Part shown: in pieces, positions 47,915 through 59,500 of the stretch
How positions within the stretch are numbered: position 1 is the first letter of the stretch
How the letters are laid out: each line of letters begins with the position of its first letter
Assembly: GCA_030248225.1 (NCBI GenBank)
Contig: JASANE010011798.1
Location: 160,120-224,119 of the forward strand
Reading direction: 5' to 3'
DNA: 64,000 nucleotides
Source of the DNA: Trileptium ribeirensis
Lineage: Eukaryota; Nematoda; Enoplea; Enoplida; Thoracostomopsidae
Made by a program: the position numbers and the translations under genes
The notes under the pieces: model-generated
The model's database searches: none
What the model was told of the DNA's origin: nothing
The model's input: the letters and a program-made list of their open reading frames with translations, nothing else

Positions 47915-50012
47915 CTCAAATGTTATCTTTTCGGCGATTCTGGAATTTGTCGACTGACCTACTGTATCACGTTTCCCTAATTAACATCAGTCTTGCTAGA
48001 ACTGCTAATATTTCCAAACATCCAGTATTTTAACAAAAAGGACGTCAGCGCGTGGAGCTAAAACCGAGAGTATATATTCCAATATTGTGCGCTGTTAAAC
48101 TGATCAAATTAAATATGGATCGCTCGAAAAAATATTTGTGTGAAGTATAGTATATCAAAATGGTGTGCTCAAAGTTTTTTGTGGGTAAGACATACTCAGG
48201 TCTATAGGAGAGACCACTTCATGTATCCACGAAACGTGACAGAAATACTAACCGATGATTTATAGATGAATTTTCTGACGCTTGCTGTTTGAGAAAAATT
48301 CTTTCGCTGGGATCAGTTTCTGATTAAGCAAACGATATGCTGGGAGGTTGCTTTTATATAATGGTTTTATAATATTAAGATTTTAAGATACACAAAAGTC
48401 ATATATGCTTCTACTGCTTACTGCTCTTTTTAGCTAACTCGGGGTTGTATGTTCTTAGTGTGTGATGCACCGTGGACTTACGAGCATCGACAAATTGTGC
48501 CAATTACAGCACTGATACACGCTTTTGCCTAACACCACAAAGAATTAGCTAAATTGCGTGCGGCTTTTTGGGCGATATAGGTACATTGGAATCAGATTTA
48601 GCCAAGTAGAAATGCTATTCCCTTAAATTTAATATTTATTTTGAAGTTAACTCTGGCCATCTTGTATAATTATTCCGGATAGTTATGGTTCTTTAATTTC
48701 TATTTTATTAGTTACGGTCATTCTAGTAATTCGCGTAAACAACTAATTGTATAGCTATGACATTTTTGGTTAAAATTTAAGATTTTTATTTTGGGAATTA
48801 AATGTTTGGGAATTTGTTGGGTTGGTCTGCTGGTTTAATGAGCAGGTAGGTTTGCATACTTTCAAATTGGCATATTGATGTGTATTATACAAACTTTACT
48901 TGATGTTCTATCGGAATTGTTGACTTAACCACTTTCGTTTATTTATATATGCGGAATAAAGGATGACCTGGTGCTCCCACGGTAGCAGAAAGCCAATGTG
49001 CCTTACATTTATTACTCTTTGAGCAAATCGAAGCAATTGTTTGATAAATTAGTTTTGTGAGACGTTTAGCTGATTGATAGCGTAGTGTAATAGAACGTTT
49101 ATATGTAGTTTAATACTAAATCGAAATAGGTCCATTAATACTAAAAGTACTTTTTAGGCTCTTGCAATTTTCGCAAAAAAGCTTTCATTGCTTATCTTAG
49201 TGGTGCTACAGCGCGGAACGTTATATTAGAAAAAAGAACAGCTTAGAACGAGGGTTCTTGTTAGTTATATCTCATATAAGGACCTAAACTTAAGCTTAAT
49301 ATATCGAGAACAGCATGACATGCATTACATATAGGCCCTCGGGGTTACCCTGGCCATGGATGTGTTTGAATGAATAGCATCATAGTTTTCAGCTGAATTC
49401 AAAACTTAACATTGCCTATTTAACAATCTGAGGCATTAGGTAAAAGCCACGAAATCATGCATGGTTCATTTTTGTGCAAGGGCGTAATATCAAAAATATC
49501 GGTAAACATACATTGCAGTGTATTTTATGTAGCATTAAATTGATAACGGAATCACATAATATGAGGGTTCTCACAACATGCAGAGCCGTTCAAATAGAGA
49601 TATATTTGAATCAACCACGCTACTGCTTTCGCAACCTGGAAAGGCTCAATTATCACAAATATAGCAATTTAACGTATTAAACACAATTGTACATGTTTCG
49701 ATTTAGAGGCGTAAACTAGCATTCCAAAATCTATTCGCAGGTTAAATATTCGTTTGAGATAACTCAACCTTTATGTACCCTTTAGCAAATTATAGCTGTT
49801 AAAAACAGCAAGGCCAAGCGCAAAATTATCGTCATGGAGGGATGTGTCCAAGGCATATAGTACCATTCAAAAATGGTATACAGCTGTCACAGATTGGTTT
49901 GAATGAATTGCACCATTATTTTTGGCAGCCTCGAAAACTTCCGGTGAACATTATAATGCTTAGTAAAAGCTTATTATTTGCGTTAAAAGTTTAATCTGTG
50001 AAGTCACTTAAG
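47915..50012. other. Intergenic; one interspersed repeat and one candidate exon
   Basis: The TTAGGC-rich interspersed repeat lies at 49228-49325. A candidate short exon at 49796-49860 (after TTATAG) reads VKNSKAKRKIIVMEGCVQGI then TAG. Its codon use looks coding, but it is too short to assign. Confidence 0.35.
49228..49325 (+). repeat. Interspersed TTAGGC-family repeat copy
   Basis: AGAAAAAAGAACAGCTTAGA, CATATAAGGACCTAAACTTA and ATATATCGAGAACAGCATGA, as at 25336-25460. Confidence 0.55.
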
Positions 50013-50017
50013 GAACA

Positions 50018-50408
50018 TGTTATGGATTTGCTTCGCCAGAACATTTTGGAATTATATTCGATCTTGTTCTGGAAGCTCCTATGATGTACGAGGAGATCCT
50101 CACACGTGGAGTGACGGCATCTCGATCCTTCTAGAATGTTCTACGGATTTCGAAGACTGGTGTCATGATTATTCTAGAAGATTCTTTGATTATATTTAAA
50201 GACGGTTGCTTACCACAACTTGAGTTACTGTTTTGTTACTGCTGAAGTACTGTTTCATTACTGTTCAGTTTACTGTTTCTTATTGTCTCGATTCAACGTT
50301 ACTTTTACTGTCTTGTTTACTACGTTTTGTTCACTTACTTCTGTTGGCTTTGAATAAACGTTTGTTTTCTACAACTCAACGTGGATTTACACTTCTGGGA
50401 ATACAACA
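50018..50408 (+). mobile_element. Solo LTR of a retrotransposon, with heat-shock-element promoter motifs
   Basis: The 391-bp segment starts TGTTATGG and ends ATACAACA (TG...CA) between exact 5-bp duplications GAACA at 50013-50017 and 50409-50413. This is the footprint of an LTR retrotransposon reduced to one LTR. Inside are two perfect three-unit heat shock elements, TTCTAGAATGTTC (50129-50141) and TTCTAGAAGATTC (50172-50184). A TATA-like TATATTTAAA (50191-50200) follows, and AATAAA lies at 50353-50358. The order enhancer, TATA, poly(A) signal fits U3-R in the + direction. No internal retroelement genes remain. Confidence 0.8.
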
Positions 50409-50584
50409 GAACATATATATTTTTATCCGTGAATGACAAAATAGCGCTGTCAGTAAACTCAAAGGTATGCAAGAAGTTTTTCTATGAAGCCTCAATTCTG
50501 ACACATAAAGTATGTGCTAGCACCAGTTTGGCACTAAGGGATCCCAGCTGCACCACGATTAAGTATAATTACAAATTTTATTAA

Positions 50585-50765
50585 ATGGGAGCGTTCACAT
50601 TATAATGTCGCGCTGTTTGGAACCTTTGTCCCACTTTTGTGGCAATTGCCATAACCATTGTTACGCATTTTGTGGCAATGGTCACAGCCATTGTTACTCA
50701 TTTTGCGGCAATGGCCATAACTATTGTTACACATTTTGTGGCAATGAACATAGCAATTAAAACAA
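50585..50765. repeat. MITE end fused to a 33-bp minisatellite
   Basis: GTTCACATTATAATGTCGCG with TTGGAACCTTTGTCCCACTT matches the terminal repeat of the MITE at 63232. It runs straight into about four units of a 33-bp repeat (units beginning near 50633, 50666, 50699 and 50732) built on CATTTTGTGGCAATG and CATTGTTAC. The minus strand reads as an 11-residue repeat like NNGYGHCHKM, probably incidental. Confidence 0.65.
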
Positions 50766-51679
50766 AGCTTGCGGGAATGGTTTCCGAATGCCTTTAACAA
50801 CTCTTCTGCTATAGATACCTTTTTGAATTTGCATTTATAACTCTAAATGTTGCTAAAAATTTGTATTCTAAAATTTAAGCTTTGCAAATTTGTAAAAACT
50901 CGTGTATTAATTTGAAATACAGTAGATATCGTCATTAATTTCGTAGCATTTAGGAATTCCTTTTCAGTCTAGTTGACTTCTAACTACACTAGAGATTCCC
51001 AGTTTAGATTGTTATGCAGTATTACATAAAACGAAAATTGTTCCTTACAACACATGAAGTCTCTGAAAATACGTCGTGTTTGGTTCTTATGCACATTGCC
51101 ACGGCAAATAGAATCTATCGACATTTGATTATTCGATCCATAATTACATCAGTCAGAATATAGCCAGGAGAAATGGGTTATATTTGAGTTTTTGAGCGTT
51201 TTTGTTTCCGGATGTTACTGAGACATCGCTTTGCCATTCCTTGATAATGCAATTGTGCAGACGCCCAACAATCCATGAAATATTTGCTTAGACGCAGGTA
51301 TTTTTTGAACTAAAATAAAAGTAGATACAGTCAAACTGATTTTATAGTGAATTTTTTATTCGGGCAAATTTTTACTCTACCTGGGCCAGCTACACTAGCT
51401 CGTGGAAGGTGCTGTGACAATTGCACCAACTTGTAGAAGATATCACGACTGTATCTACTATCAGCGAGGAAATGCTATGCATCAGCAATTTGGTACCCCG
51501 GAGCATTGTATCTACCAGAGAGTATATGTAATAACGGGACGCAGCTGCATGGAACAACTTTCTAACGCCATGCCCATACGACCACGGCTATCATAACCTC
51601 GAGTATGGAACCAAAAACTCGCTGTTTTGCTAATTTAGCGGTTTGTGTTGGTCAGACCCAATAAGCTATGGAGCTTAGC

Positions 51680-52367
51680 CGTACATGGCGGCAGGGGGGG
51701 TAACCCCCTGAGGTCCGGACCCCCCTCCCCCCGAGGCCGAAAAGCCAGGGGGTAACCCGCCCCCCGGGGTTGGGGTGCGCAGCACCCCCCACCGTAGGGG
51801 GGCTCGGCAGCTCCTCGGCGAGTGAGGACCTTAGTGCAAAACCTTGCTCAATTTGCGCCTGCTTGTTGCTAAAGGTGCATGTGCGGCTGTAAATTTATGG
51901 AAAGCTTTTTTGTTCACGACGTCATTCCCTGAAGCAAAAGTTAATCGGATTAAATAATGCCGTGTCTGCTTCGAATATGAAGAATCTTCTTAAAGTCATA
52001 TGTGTATGGTTTTGTTTGGCGAATTTGTTGTAAACAGAAACTGCCAGCTGCCCGTTAACAGAAACTTTACATTTTACACAATTCTCAGAATTATAAATAC
52101 TCAGAATGCAATCTACACTTCTCAGAATCGGAAATCTCGAAGGAGGGTGCGGACCCCAAAACCCCCCGCCTCGACCAGTTTTGAGGCCGCAGCCTTGTGC
52201 AGAAACTGAACTCATAGGCGCAAAATATGGCTGCTAGGACCAAAAAAAAGGTCCTCACGACCAACCCCCCCTAGGAAAATTTGGCCGGCCAGGGGGGGTT
52301 ACCCCCTGGGATGGCCGCGACTCCCCCCGTGGGGGCCTCTACCCCCCTGGGACCGCCGCCATGTATG
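51680..52367. mobile_element. hAT-like non-autonomous element with GC-rich hairpin ends (copy 2)
   Basis: Exact 8-bp duplications AGCTTAGC at 51672-51679 and 52368-52375. The ends are CGTACATGGCGGCAGG and, reverse-complemented on the right, CATACATGGCGGCGG. Poly-G/poly-C palindromes (GGGGGTAACCCCC) occupy both arms. Shared interior sequence with 10029-11148 includes GCCTGCTTGTTGCTA, TTTATGGAAAGC, TCATTCCCTGAA, GGTCCTCACGA and TTTGGCCGGCCAGG. The middle of copy 1 is longer (1,120 versus 688 bp). No transposase. Confidence 0.85.
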
Positions 52368-52375
52368 AGCTTAGC

Positions 52376-53292
52376 AGACCACAGGCGCGCTTCACGAGGT
52401 GTGTTCGGACCCCGGCCGTTTGGTTACGCACATGTCTAGTTTATGGTATGATTGCTGAGGCCCACAGGGAGGCTGACACTGACACCTGCTTACAGGTCAT
52501 AGTGACATCCCAATATTCCTTATATCGATCTCACTTGGAAGTTGTCTGGATCTCTCGCATAAGTTGGTGGTGAGCACAGTAGGAACAAGGGTTGAGTTGT
52601 GTCGCGAACCTTGGTAAAATTTGGGCTCTGCTTTGGCCAGTTAGGGCCGGAATTCTCTCAGCGAAAGGTTTAACCAATGTGGCTCCCACTGGACTCCGAC
52701 AGTTCCCTGAAGGTTTATAGTCGGAAACTTGGCCCTAAAAAGGCTAATTTTGTCATGGTTCTGTAATCGATTGCTATGCGATACTAATGTCATTTGATTG
52801 AATAAATTTCGTATTAGGTATGCGTAGTGGTTTTATACGAGCGTGGTAAGTTTTGTAATTTTGATCGACGTTGCTCTCGTTTCTTTCCGTGTTTCCCTTT
52901 TTTATTGAGTTAGTACCGGAGACAAACGGTACACGTCGAGGCTTGACCTATGCAGGCCTCGGCGCGGGGCGCTGGTCGACGGACTGGACAAAACATTTAA
53001 ACACATATGTAACCAAATAAGGAACAAGACTAGAAAGAAATTAGCATTTTGCCATTTGAGATTTTCTTTACCTTTTACTTGGTCGTATAAACACTAATCG
53101 TGATCTATCGAAAAGAAAAATTCTGGTGGGATTCTAAGCTCAATACTCGAAGCATGATACTCATTGCAGCTTACAGGTGTGGAATTTACATGTTATCTTA
53201 ATACTTATGGTAAAGCATGCGGTAATTCGCTATACACTCTCTTTTAGCTGTAATATCTACGCTTAACCTGTTTTGGCAATGTTTATTTTCAG
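52376..53292. other. Sequence upstream of the 53293 exon, no exon supported
   Basis: A short AG/GT-flanked block at 52819-52846 (TATTAG, then ...GAGCGTG, then GTAAGT) has good splice sites, but it meets a stop in the only frame compatible with the next exon. Nothing else is supported. Confidence 0.3.
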
Positions 53293-53469
53293 GTAGTCAA
53301 AAATCGTTTCTGCGACGTAAGTGGTGATTTAGTTGCCGAGATGGACGTTACGCGCGATATATTTTTCCATTTTTATCAGGGGACCTATGGTCCCCGCAAG
53401 ATCGAATCGGATCAGAGACATTTTTGCTACGTTGGATATCGTTTTGGCTTGTTTTATAGAAGATTATAA
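53293..53469 (+). CDS. Last exon of an unidentified gene (58 codons plus stop)
   Basis: After a TTATTTTCAG acceptor one frame is open for 58 codons to TAA; the two other frames stop early. The peptide (NRFCDVSGDLVAEMDVTRDI ... RHFCYVGYRFGLFYRRL) has coding-like composition, with aromatic-rich segments and no low complexity. AATAAA sits at 53482-53487, 12 bases after the stop, so exon, stop and poly(A) signal form a coherent gene end. I do not recognise the family. Upstream exons were not found; introns of several kb are normal here (see MTIF2), so they may lie between DPAGT1 and this point. Confidence 0.55.
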   Translation, partial: VVKNRFCDVSGDLVAEMDVTRDIFFHFYQGTYGPRKIESDQRHFCYVGYRFGLFYRRL

Positions 53470-56400
53470 AAAACGCAGTTGAATAAAAACTGGATAAATC
53501 ATGGAACGGATTCGTAAATAAATTTCATTGCTATATTTTTAGGTAGCCTCGTTTTAAATTACTAATTTGTTGTTATGTAAGATTTGTGTTGCGTAATCAA
53601 CAATTGCATCGTTTTTTTGAGCCAAGTTTATTCTTACTGAAATGTCAATCTGTATTGTGACGTGCAATGGGCGTAAAAGCAATATAATTTTTTAATTACG
53701 CATAAAGAAAATTCGAGCTGCCGAAAATATTACAATCTGACGATCTCTGTTGTTGAGCATTTTTTCTTTGTCACATGCTCTGTAAGCGACATTCAATTTC
53801 TTCATGTATTGCGCCTTGTTTTGTCTAGAGCAAAGAGCGGCACTTGAAGTTTGAAAATGTTGGTTTTTTCGAAGAAGTGGTCAACACAATAGTGCAGTTG
53901 CAAGTGTAAATCGAATTTTTATTTAGCCACATAATGCGTTCGTGCTCGTTGTGGGTTTGGATCTATTAAAAATTGCTGCGTATTATTTTTGCAGTACCTA
54001 CATTCCGGTTATAGACACGGGAAAGGTTGTCATTTCCGCTATAGATACGCACTTTTAACCTGTTGTTTGTATTTATAAATATAAGTTGGGACGTTGGAAA
54101 CTCAGTGATACTGTGTTTTATTATTCATCCGCATAAAGAACGCTATGTTTATAGTCGCATAAGTTAATGTTTTACAGTATTGCCCGTATGGACAGCATAG
54201 CCCCCTTTACTCATTATTAAGCGTGACAAGCTAATATTTAACGAAGATTAAGGCATGATAGGCTCCACGAATAGCGGAACAATTCAGGGCATTTGATTTT
54301 ATCATTAATGTAGTGTTCTGATCTACGTTCAAGAAAAAATTTAATAGCAATGTTCGACAAACATAGTATCATTGTTTCCAATGTTTGTGTGTGTTTTTAA
54401 GTTCTACAATGTAGCAAACAATTTATGCTTATTGATTAATATAGGAATGGCGAATTCCCTGTTACCCCGTTTAGGTAAGCAAAAACACTGGTATAGTTAA
54501 CATTTTTTACTGTATGTGTCACGTAATATGTTCATGCCAAAGCACAAACGATTGTCAAGTATTAATCGGTCGAGGGTCGAGGCTTTACAATAAACTTTGA
54601 TAGTGCCCAAAAAGGCGTGAGATTCTTTATGCAGAGTAGTGGTTTTAAACCGTACCATACGATGATATTAAAAATAGCTTATTTATAATCGCCAATAACG
54701 AGGTATGAGTTTTAATCAAACGGAAAATATCTGTTGCCATTTACTGTTTTATTGTATGCTTTTCTAAACTAACCAAAAATATTTAGAGAATTTAAAATAA
54801 ACTTTCGAATGAATGAGCGAGGAAAACAAATCATTTAGGTTAAATTGGTAAGTGCTGCTTGCTTTTACAATCTGTAAATTTTGAAAATTTTTTTAGAAAA
54901 AACACTTGCTCTTAAACGAAGCATTTATGCAGCATGTTGTACCAAATATTTTTATAAACTGGTTTTCAACTTACGATGTTTCTACAATCTACAAAACGGT
55001 ACCAATTTATCTCAGAAGATAACAGTCAGAGCTACGATTTAAAGTCTTGCGCAGCGAATCCTAATTATGTTGTTAGATTGTTCAAATCGTGCGTTCAATT
55101 GATCGTTTTAACTTAAAATTTTAGTTGAGAATAGATGGATCAAATGTATGTGACAAAGCCTTGCGTAGACTAGGTTCGTTGGTGCTGTACAACGTTGGGT
55201 TTTTTGAAAGCTTTTGGCGTTCCTCAATAGTGCTGAAATGCCTTAGTGAGTAGCCTTTGATAATTGCAACTATACGGTTTGGGTTTAGTGTGCAGACACA
55301 GCAGGTGTTTGCTCCACCCTGTATAAATACGCTTTAATTGATGTCCGGGATTGATCAAATGTCCTGTTGTTTCAGATAAAAGCAAATCGTGCAACCAAAC
55401 CATCTTGTCTCAGTTCGCTATATCTTCGAACGATTAATAAATGCCTTCGAGTCAGCCAAAACTTTATCTAGTATAGATTGTTAATTACACTAATTAGAAT
55501 TTATAATTTTGCTTGGGCGAAAAGGCGGTGTGAAATTAACAGTCAATCCTAAGACGATAAAAGAGACCACTAGTTTTGCTTCATAGCGGGCATTTTTACT
55601 TGAAAAGTAGCGAGCGGCTTTTTCTCCTATAGCTTTACTTAGCGATATCAGAGAAATACCGTAATTTTTTTATATATCTTAGCACCGGATGGATCTTTAG
55701 AATTATTTTCACCTAATTTATCTTTAATCAAGATATATTTGCAAGTTCGGAAACCGGTCGTACATGTTTTGCGCACTGTAGAGGCCGTGTAAATGATTAA
55801 AGCGTCTCTGCTATGCCGCAAACAACAACCTATATATTTATACGCATAATATGCATGGTTTGTCATAACCTGCTATGAGCTCTCACTACTAAAACATTAT
55901 GACCGTATGTATCACTCATGAACCTTAATGCGGAAGTCTGACCTTGCCGTAGGTATCTTGGGTATGTTGGCACCTGACATCTACTTTTAATAAGCGCACT
56001 ACATAGATTAGTACGCAGTGTGCCGTACCTTACTTCCTTACCTTATCGCTAGAATTCGACGAGGTCAAATATGCCTGTTAACTCATTTGGATAAAATCTG
56101 AGCTGTCAGGCAGCTCCATATACTCCAAAAAGGATTTTTGCCCCGTTAAACGAGCAGTATGGCATTTTATACCGCAAGGATTGAAAATGAACCAAAAAAA
56201 ATTTAAAGCAACCGTTACGATATCAACTTCCGGCAAACTAATGTAAAAATTTAAGATATCAAACAGTTTGTAATGTGCATGTAGCTGTATGTCAATATCT
56301 AATAAACACAAGTCAAAAAACTTAAGTCTTATTCAGTCTTGAAAAAAAACCGTTGACCTGTGTTGTTCTAGGCTGGCGAACTCATATTGCTATACAGCGT

Positions 56401-56499
56401 TTCGCACATAGCTAATGACAAAGTTTACTATCTGAGAAAACAATTTACTTTACTGCTAATTTTTGATTAAACATTAAATGGCACATCAAGCTATTATAG
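53470..56499. other. Intergenic, no supported feature
   Basis: AT-rich DNA. A 77-codon minus frame at 56078-56311 ends in a protein-like stretch (NPCGIKCHTARLTGQKSFLE) but has no recognised family. No RNA gene or clear repeat ends seen. Confidence 0.35.
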
Positions 56500-56501
56500 T
56501 A

Positions 56502-59500
56502 CAATTCGGTATTAAGGAACGCTCATTTTTTGTAGCATTGCAAATAAGGAACACGCACACAAAATCAACGTTTACTGGAGAAAAACCAAACAAAAATGTT
56601 AAACAATTGTATCAACATGTTTAGAATCGTTTAGCGTATTTCGTACTAAAATTCGAATTAGATAAGGTCATGTACTAACTAATAATGCCCTAATAATCAA
56701 TTTGTTCCTTAAAATCCCCGAATTGATACATTTAAGGAACGTAATTTGGGTAATAAGGAATATGTTCGTAATTAAGGAACACTCAACAGTTATGTACTTA
56801 TGATGATCATAACTTGCATAACAAGGTTACCGCTTTCATTACCACTCATGAAAGGTTACCGCTTTCATTACCTTCATGAAAATATTGGTATTCGTATTAG
56901 GCATGCATAATAAAATCAGTAATTTAGATTAATTTTCAGTATGTATGATTCAGTTTTTCAACAACAACAACATTTACGACCAAAAATTTGATGGTTACGT
57001 GTCAAAGAACAGCAAACCTCTATGTTTTGTATGTTTAAACAACAATAAGCCTTAGTTTCACAACGCTGTAAATCGCATAAATATTTTCAGTTATCCGTCC
57101 AGCTCGATTTTGCGAAGTACGCCGCTTTCAACTGAACAAAGAGGTGCCAATTGCTCGCAGCGATTCAGAATATATATACTCATTTTAGTTCATTATAAAT
57201 AACACTTCCTTAACACAGGTAAAATCTTTCACAAGCATAAAATTTGATTGGTACTATTTTAAAAGTGGCCTACTTCTCAAAATGGAGATGGAGCATAACT
57301 GAACAGACCAAACCTCATTTAATTGGTATCAATTAAGCCATTTTTGGCACTCATGGCAAACGTGAGCAAAATATAAACTTTTTAGTAACTTTAGCCGCAC
57401 ACTCCGCATGAATCCAATAACCACATTCACTACAGTCCTGCCACAAGGAACCATTTTTTGCAGCAACATCGCTGGACCACAACCGCGAACATTCCTTGCA
57501 ACTCCAATCCTTCTTTGGTCGCTTTTCTGATTGTGTTCCTTGCGGCTGCAAACGTGCTATAGCGTCCGGACTTGTTAGATCAGGCGTGAAAGGAGTACTG
57601 TGTTTCTTGACTTGTTCGCCTGATTTTGCTGCAAAATTTGGATAGATATCATGGAAGAGGTCGGCTGCAGTCACCGGCGTTGAGGACACCTGTGGGACGT
57701 AGTCGTTGCAAAAAAGTTCAATACTCTGAACTGATGGAGCCGGCTGCATGACAATGTAGTTGTTACCGTCGTCATTTGCCATTTGCAATGACGTCATCTT
57801 GACTGGTACCAACCTCTTCGAACCGAGACACCTCAATTCAGGTGTCAGGAATCGTAATCTGACCTTCAGGTGAAGCAAAATTGACAATTGAAGTATCGCT
57901 GTCCTCTGCAATATCACCATCCGTGGTGCCAACTTCAAACGCATCCGCCACTGCGAAGGCCTGTTCCGGAACAGCGAAATGGTCGATAGGATAAATTCCA
58001 CAAGACTTGAAGGAGGAAATCACGTATTGTGGCTTTGCGCATCTTGCCCAAACCTTGGTGAATAGGGGACCGAATGTTGCCGCTGTAATAGAGCTGCCAG
58101 CATTCTTCGAAAAATAGTCGTGAACAACGCGCCCCCAATTTCGTTTCACCTCCCGAAATGGCACTTGATCCAAAGGTTGCAGATAATGTGTGGAATGTGG
58201 CGGTAGACATGCGAGCTCAATTCCGTTTTCAGAAGCAGCGATGACTGACGAGCTATCGACATGTGATTTGTGACCATCAAACAGAAGAATTCTGTGCTGC
58301 CCCTCTTCCACTGGAGGAATGAACTTCAGAAAGTGTTCAAACCACTCATGGAAGTTTGGTGTAGTCATATATCCCGAATCACTGACCATGATCAACGTGT
58401 TCGTTGGAAACATATGCTCAGGACCCGTTTTTGGTCGTTTGCCTTTGAATATGATTGCTGGCGGTATAAAGCTGCCGACTGCGTTGGCACAGCCTACCAG
58501 AGAAATTGTCTGTCCTCGCTCACCGGAGACCAAAGTAGTAACATACTTTGATCCCCTAAGACAAACAACCTTTCTTCGGTCGACAACGGCATTAAGACCA
58601 GTCTCGTCCATATGGTAGATGTGTTGAGGAGCATTAATGACACCGTTGTCGGTATAAACTTTTTTCAATGTTTCAAAAAATGTTGCAATTCTTTGACGAT
58701 TAACGGCCAAAGCACGTCCAGCTGATAAATTTTGAGGCGGCTTTCTCAATGTTAGGCTGTGACGCTTTTTAAATCGCAACCACCAGTCCTCCCCTGCCTG
58801 CCCGGACCGTTCGTTGAAGCGACTGGAATTCCCATTGGCGTCGGCTAACTTGAAAGCCATTTCACGGACAGTAGCTGTGCTCAGTGGAAGACCACAATCT
58901 CTAGCCTTTACGATCATCTCGGCCAGCGCTTTGTCTTTTACAGGTGACAGAGTGAGTTTTCGACCTCGTTCTTTACCCGGGCGACACTGGCGATGCACCC
59001 GTCGAAAAAGACACGTTGTGGGTACTGAATGACGTTCAGCGGCTTGCCTAATCGGTACACCTAAAACGAACTTTTGTAATTCAACCGTATGGCTTGTTGA
59101 CAGTTGTTTTACATGATAATTACTACAAAACATGTTTTAGAAGTAAAAAATACTTATGCAAACTCTGCTACCTCTGACATACTTCTCCTTAGATATTAAA
59201 TGTTAAAATTGGCAATTAAAAAATGATACAAACATCAAACACAAACAGCAAATAGCACAATATGTCAAATCTACTGCAAATACTCTTCTGCTGGCACAAA
59301 AATTCTGAAAACCAAAACTAAATCTCAGCAACACACAAATTTATGGCAAGAGAATGTGCAAAAATATCTGGGACATCTATAGTATAAAAAGTAGTGCAAG
59401 AGCCTTGAGTCCGCAAAAGTCTTATTACTGATTAATTTGCACAATTTTTGTATTCTAAAATTACCATATTGGACATCCTGCATAGCTTGATTCATGCTTT

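Noticed and set aside
50600..50800. Cys/His-repeat peptide on the minus strand resembling zinc knuckles
   Set aside because: The repeats follow exactly the 33-bp minisatellite period, and the frame begins and ends in non-coding repeat.
52819..52846. 28-base micro-exon between TATTAG and GTAAGT
   Set aside because: In the only frame compatible with the 53293 exon it contains a TAG; other frames would not join.
58270..59032. Open frames on the + strand opposite the transposase
   Set aside because: They mirror a strongly conserved minus-strand coding exon and show no protein similarity.
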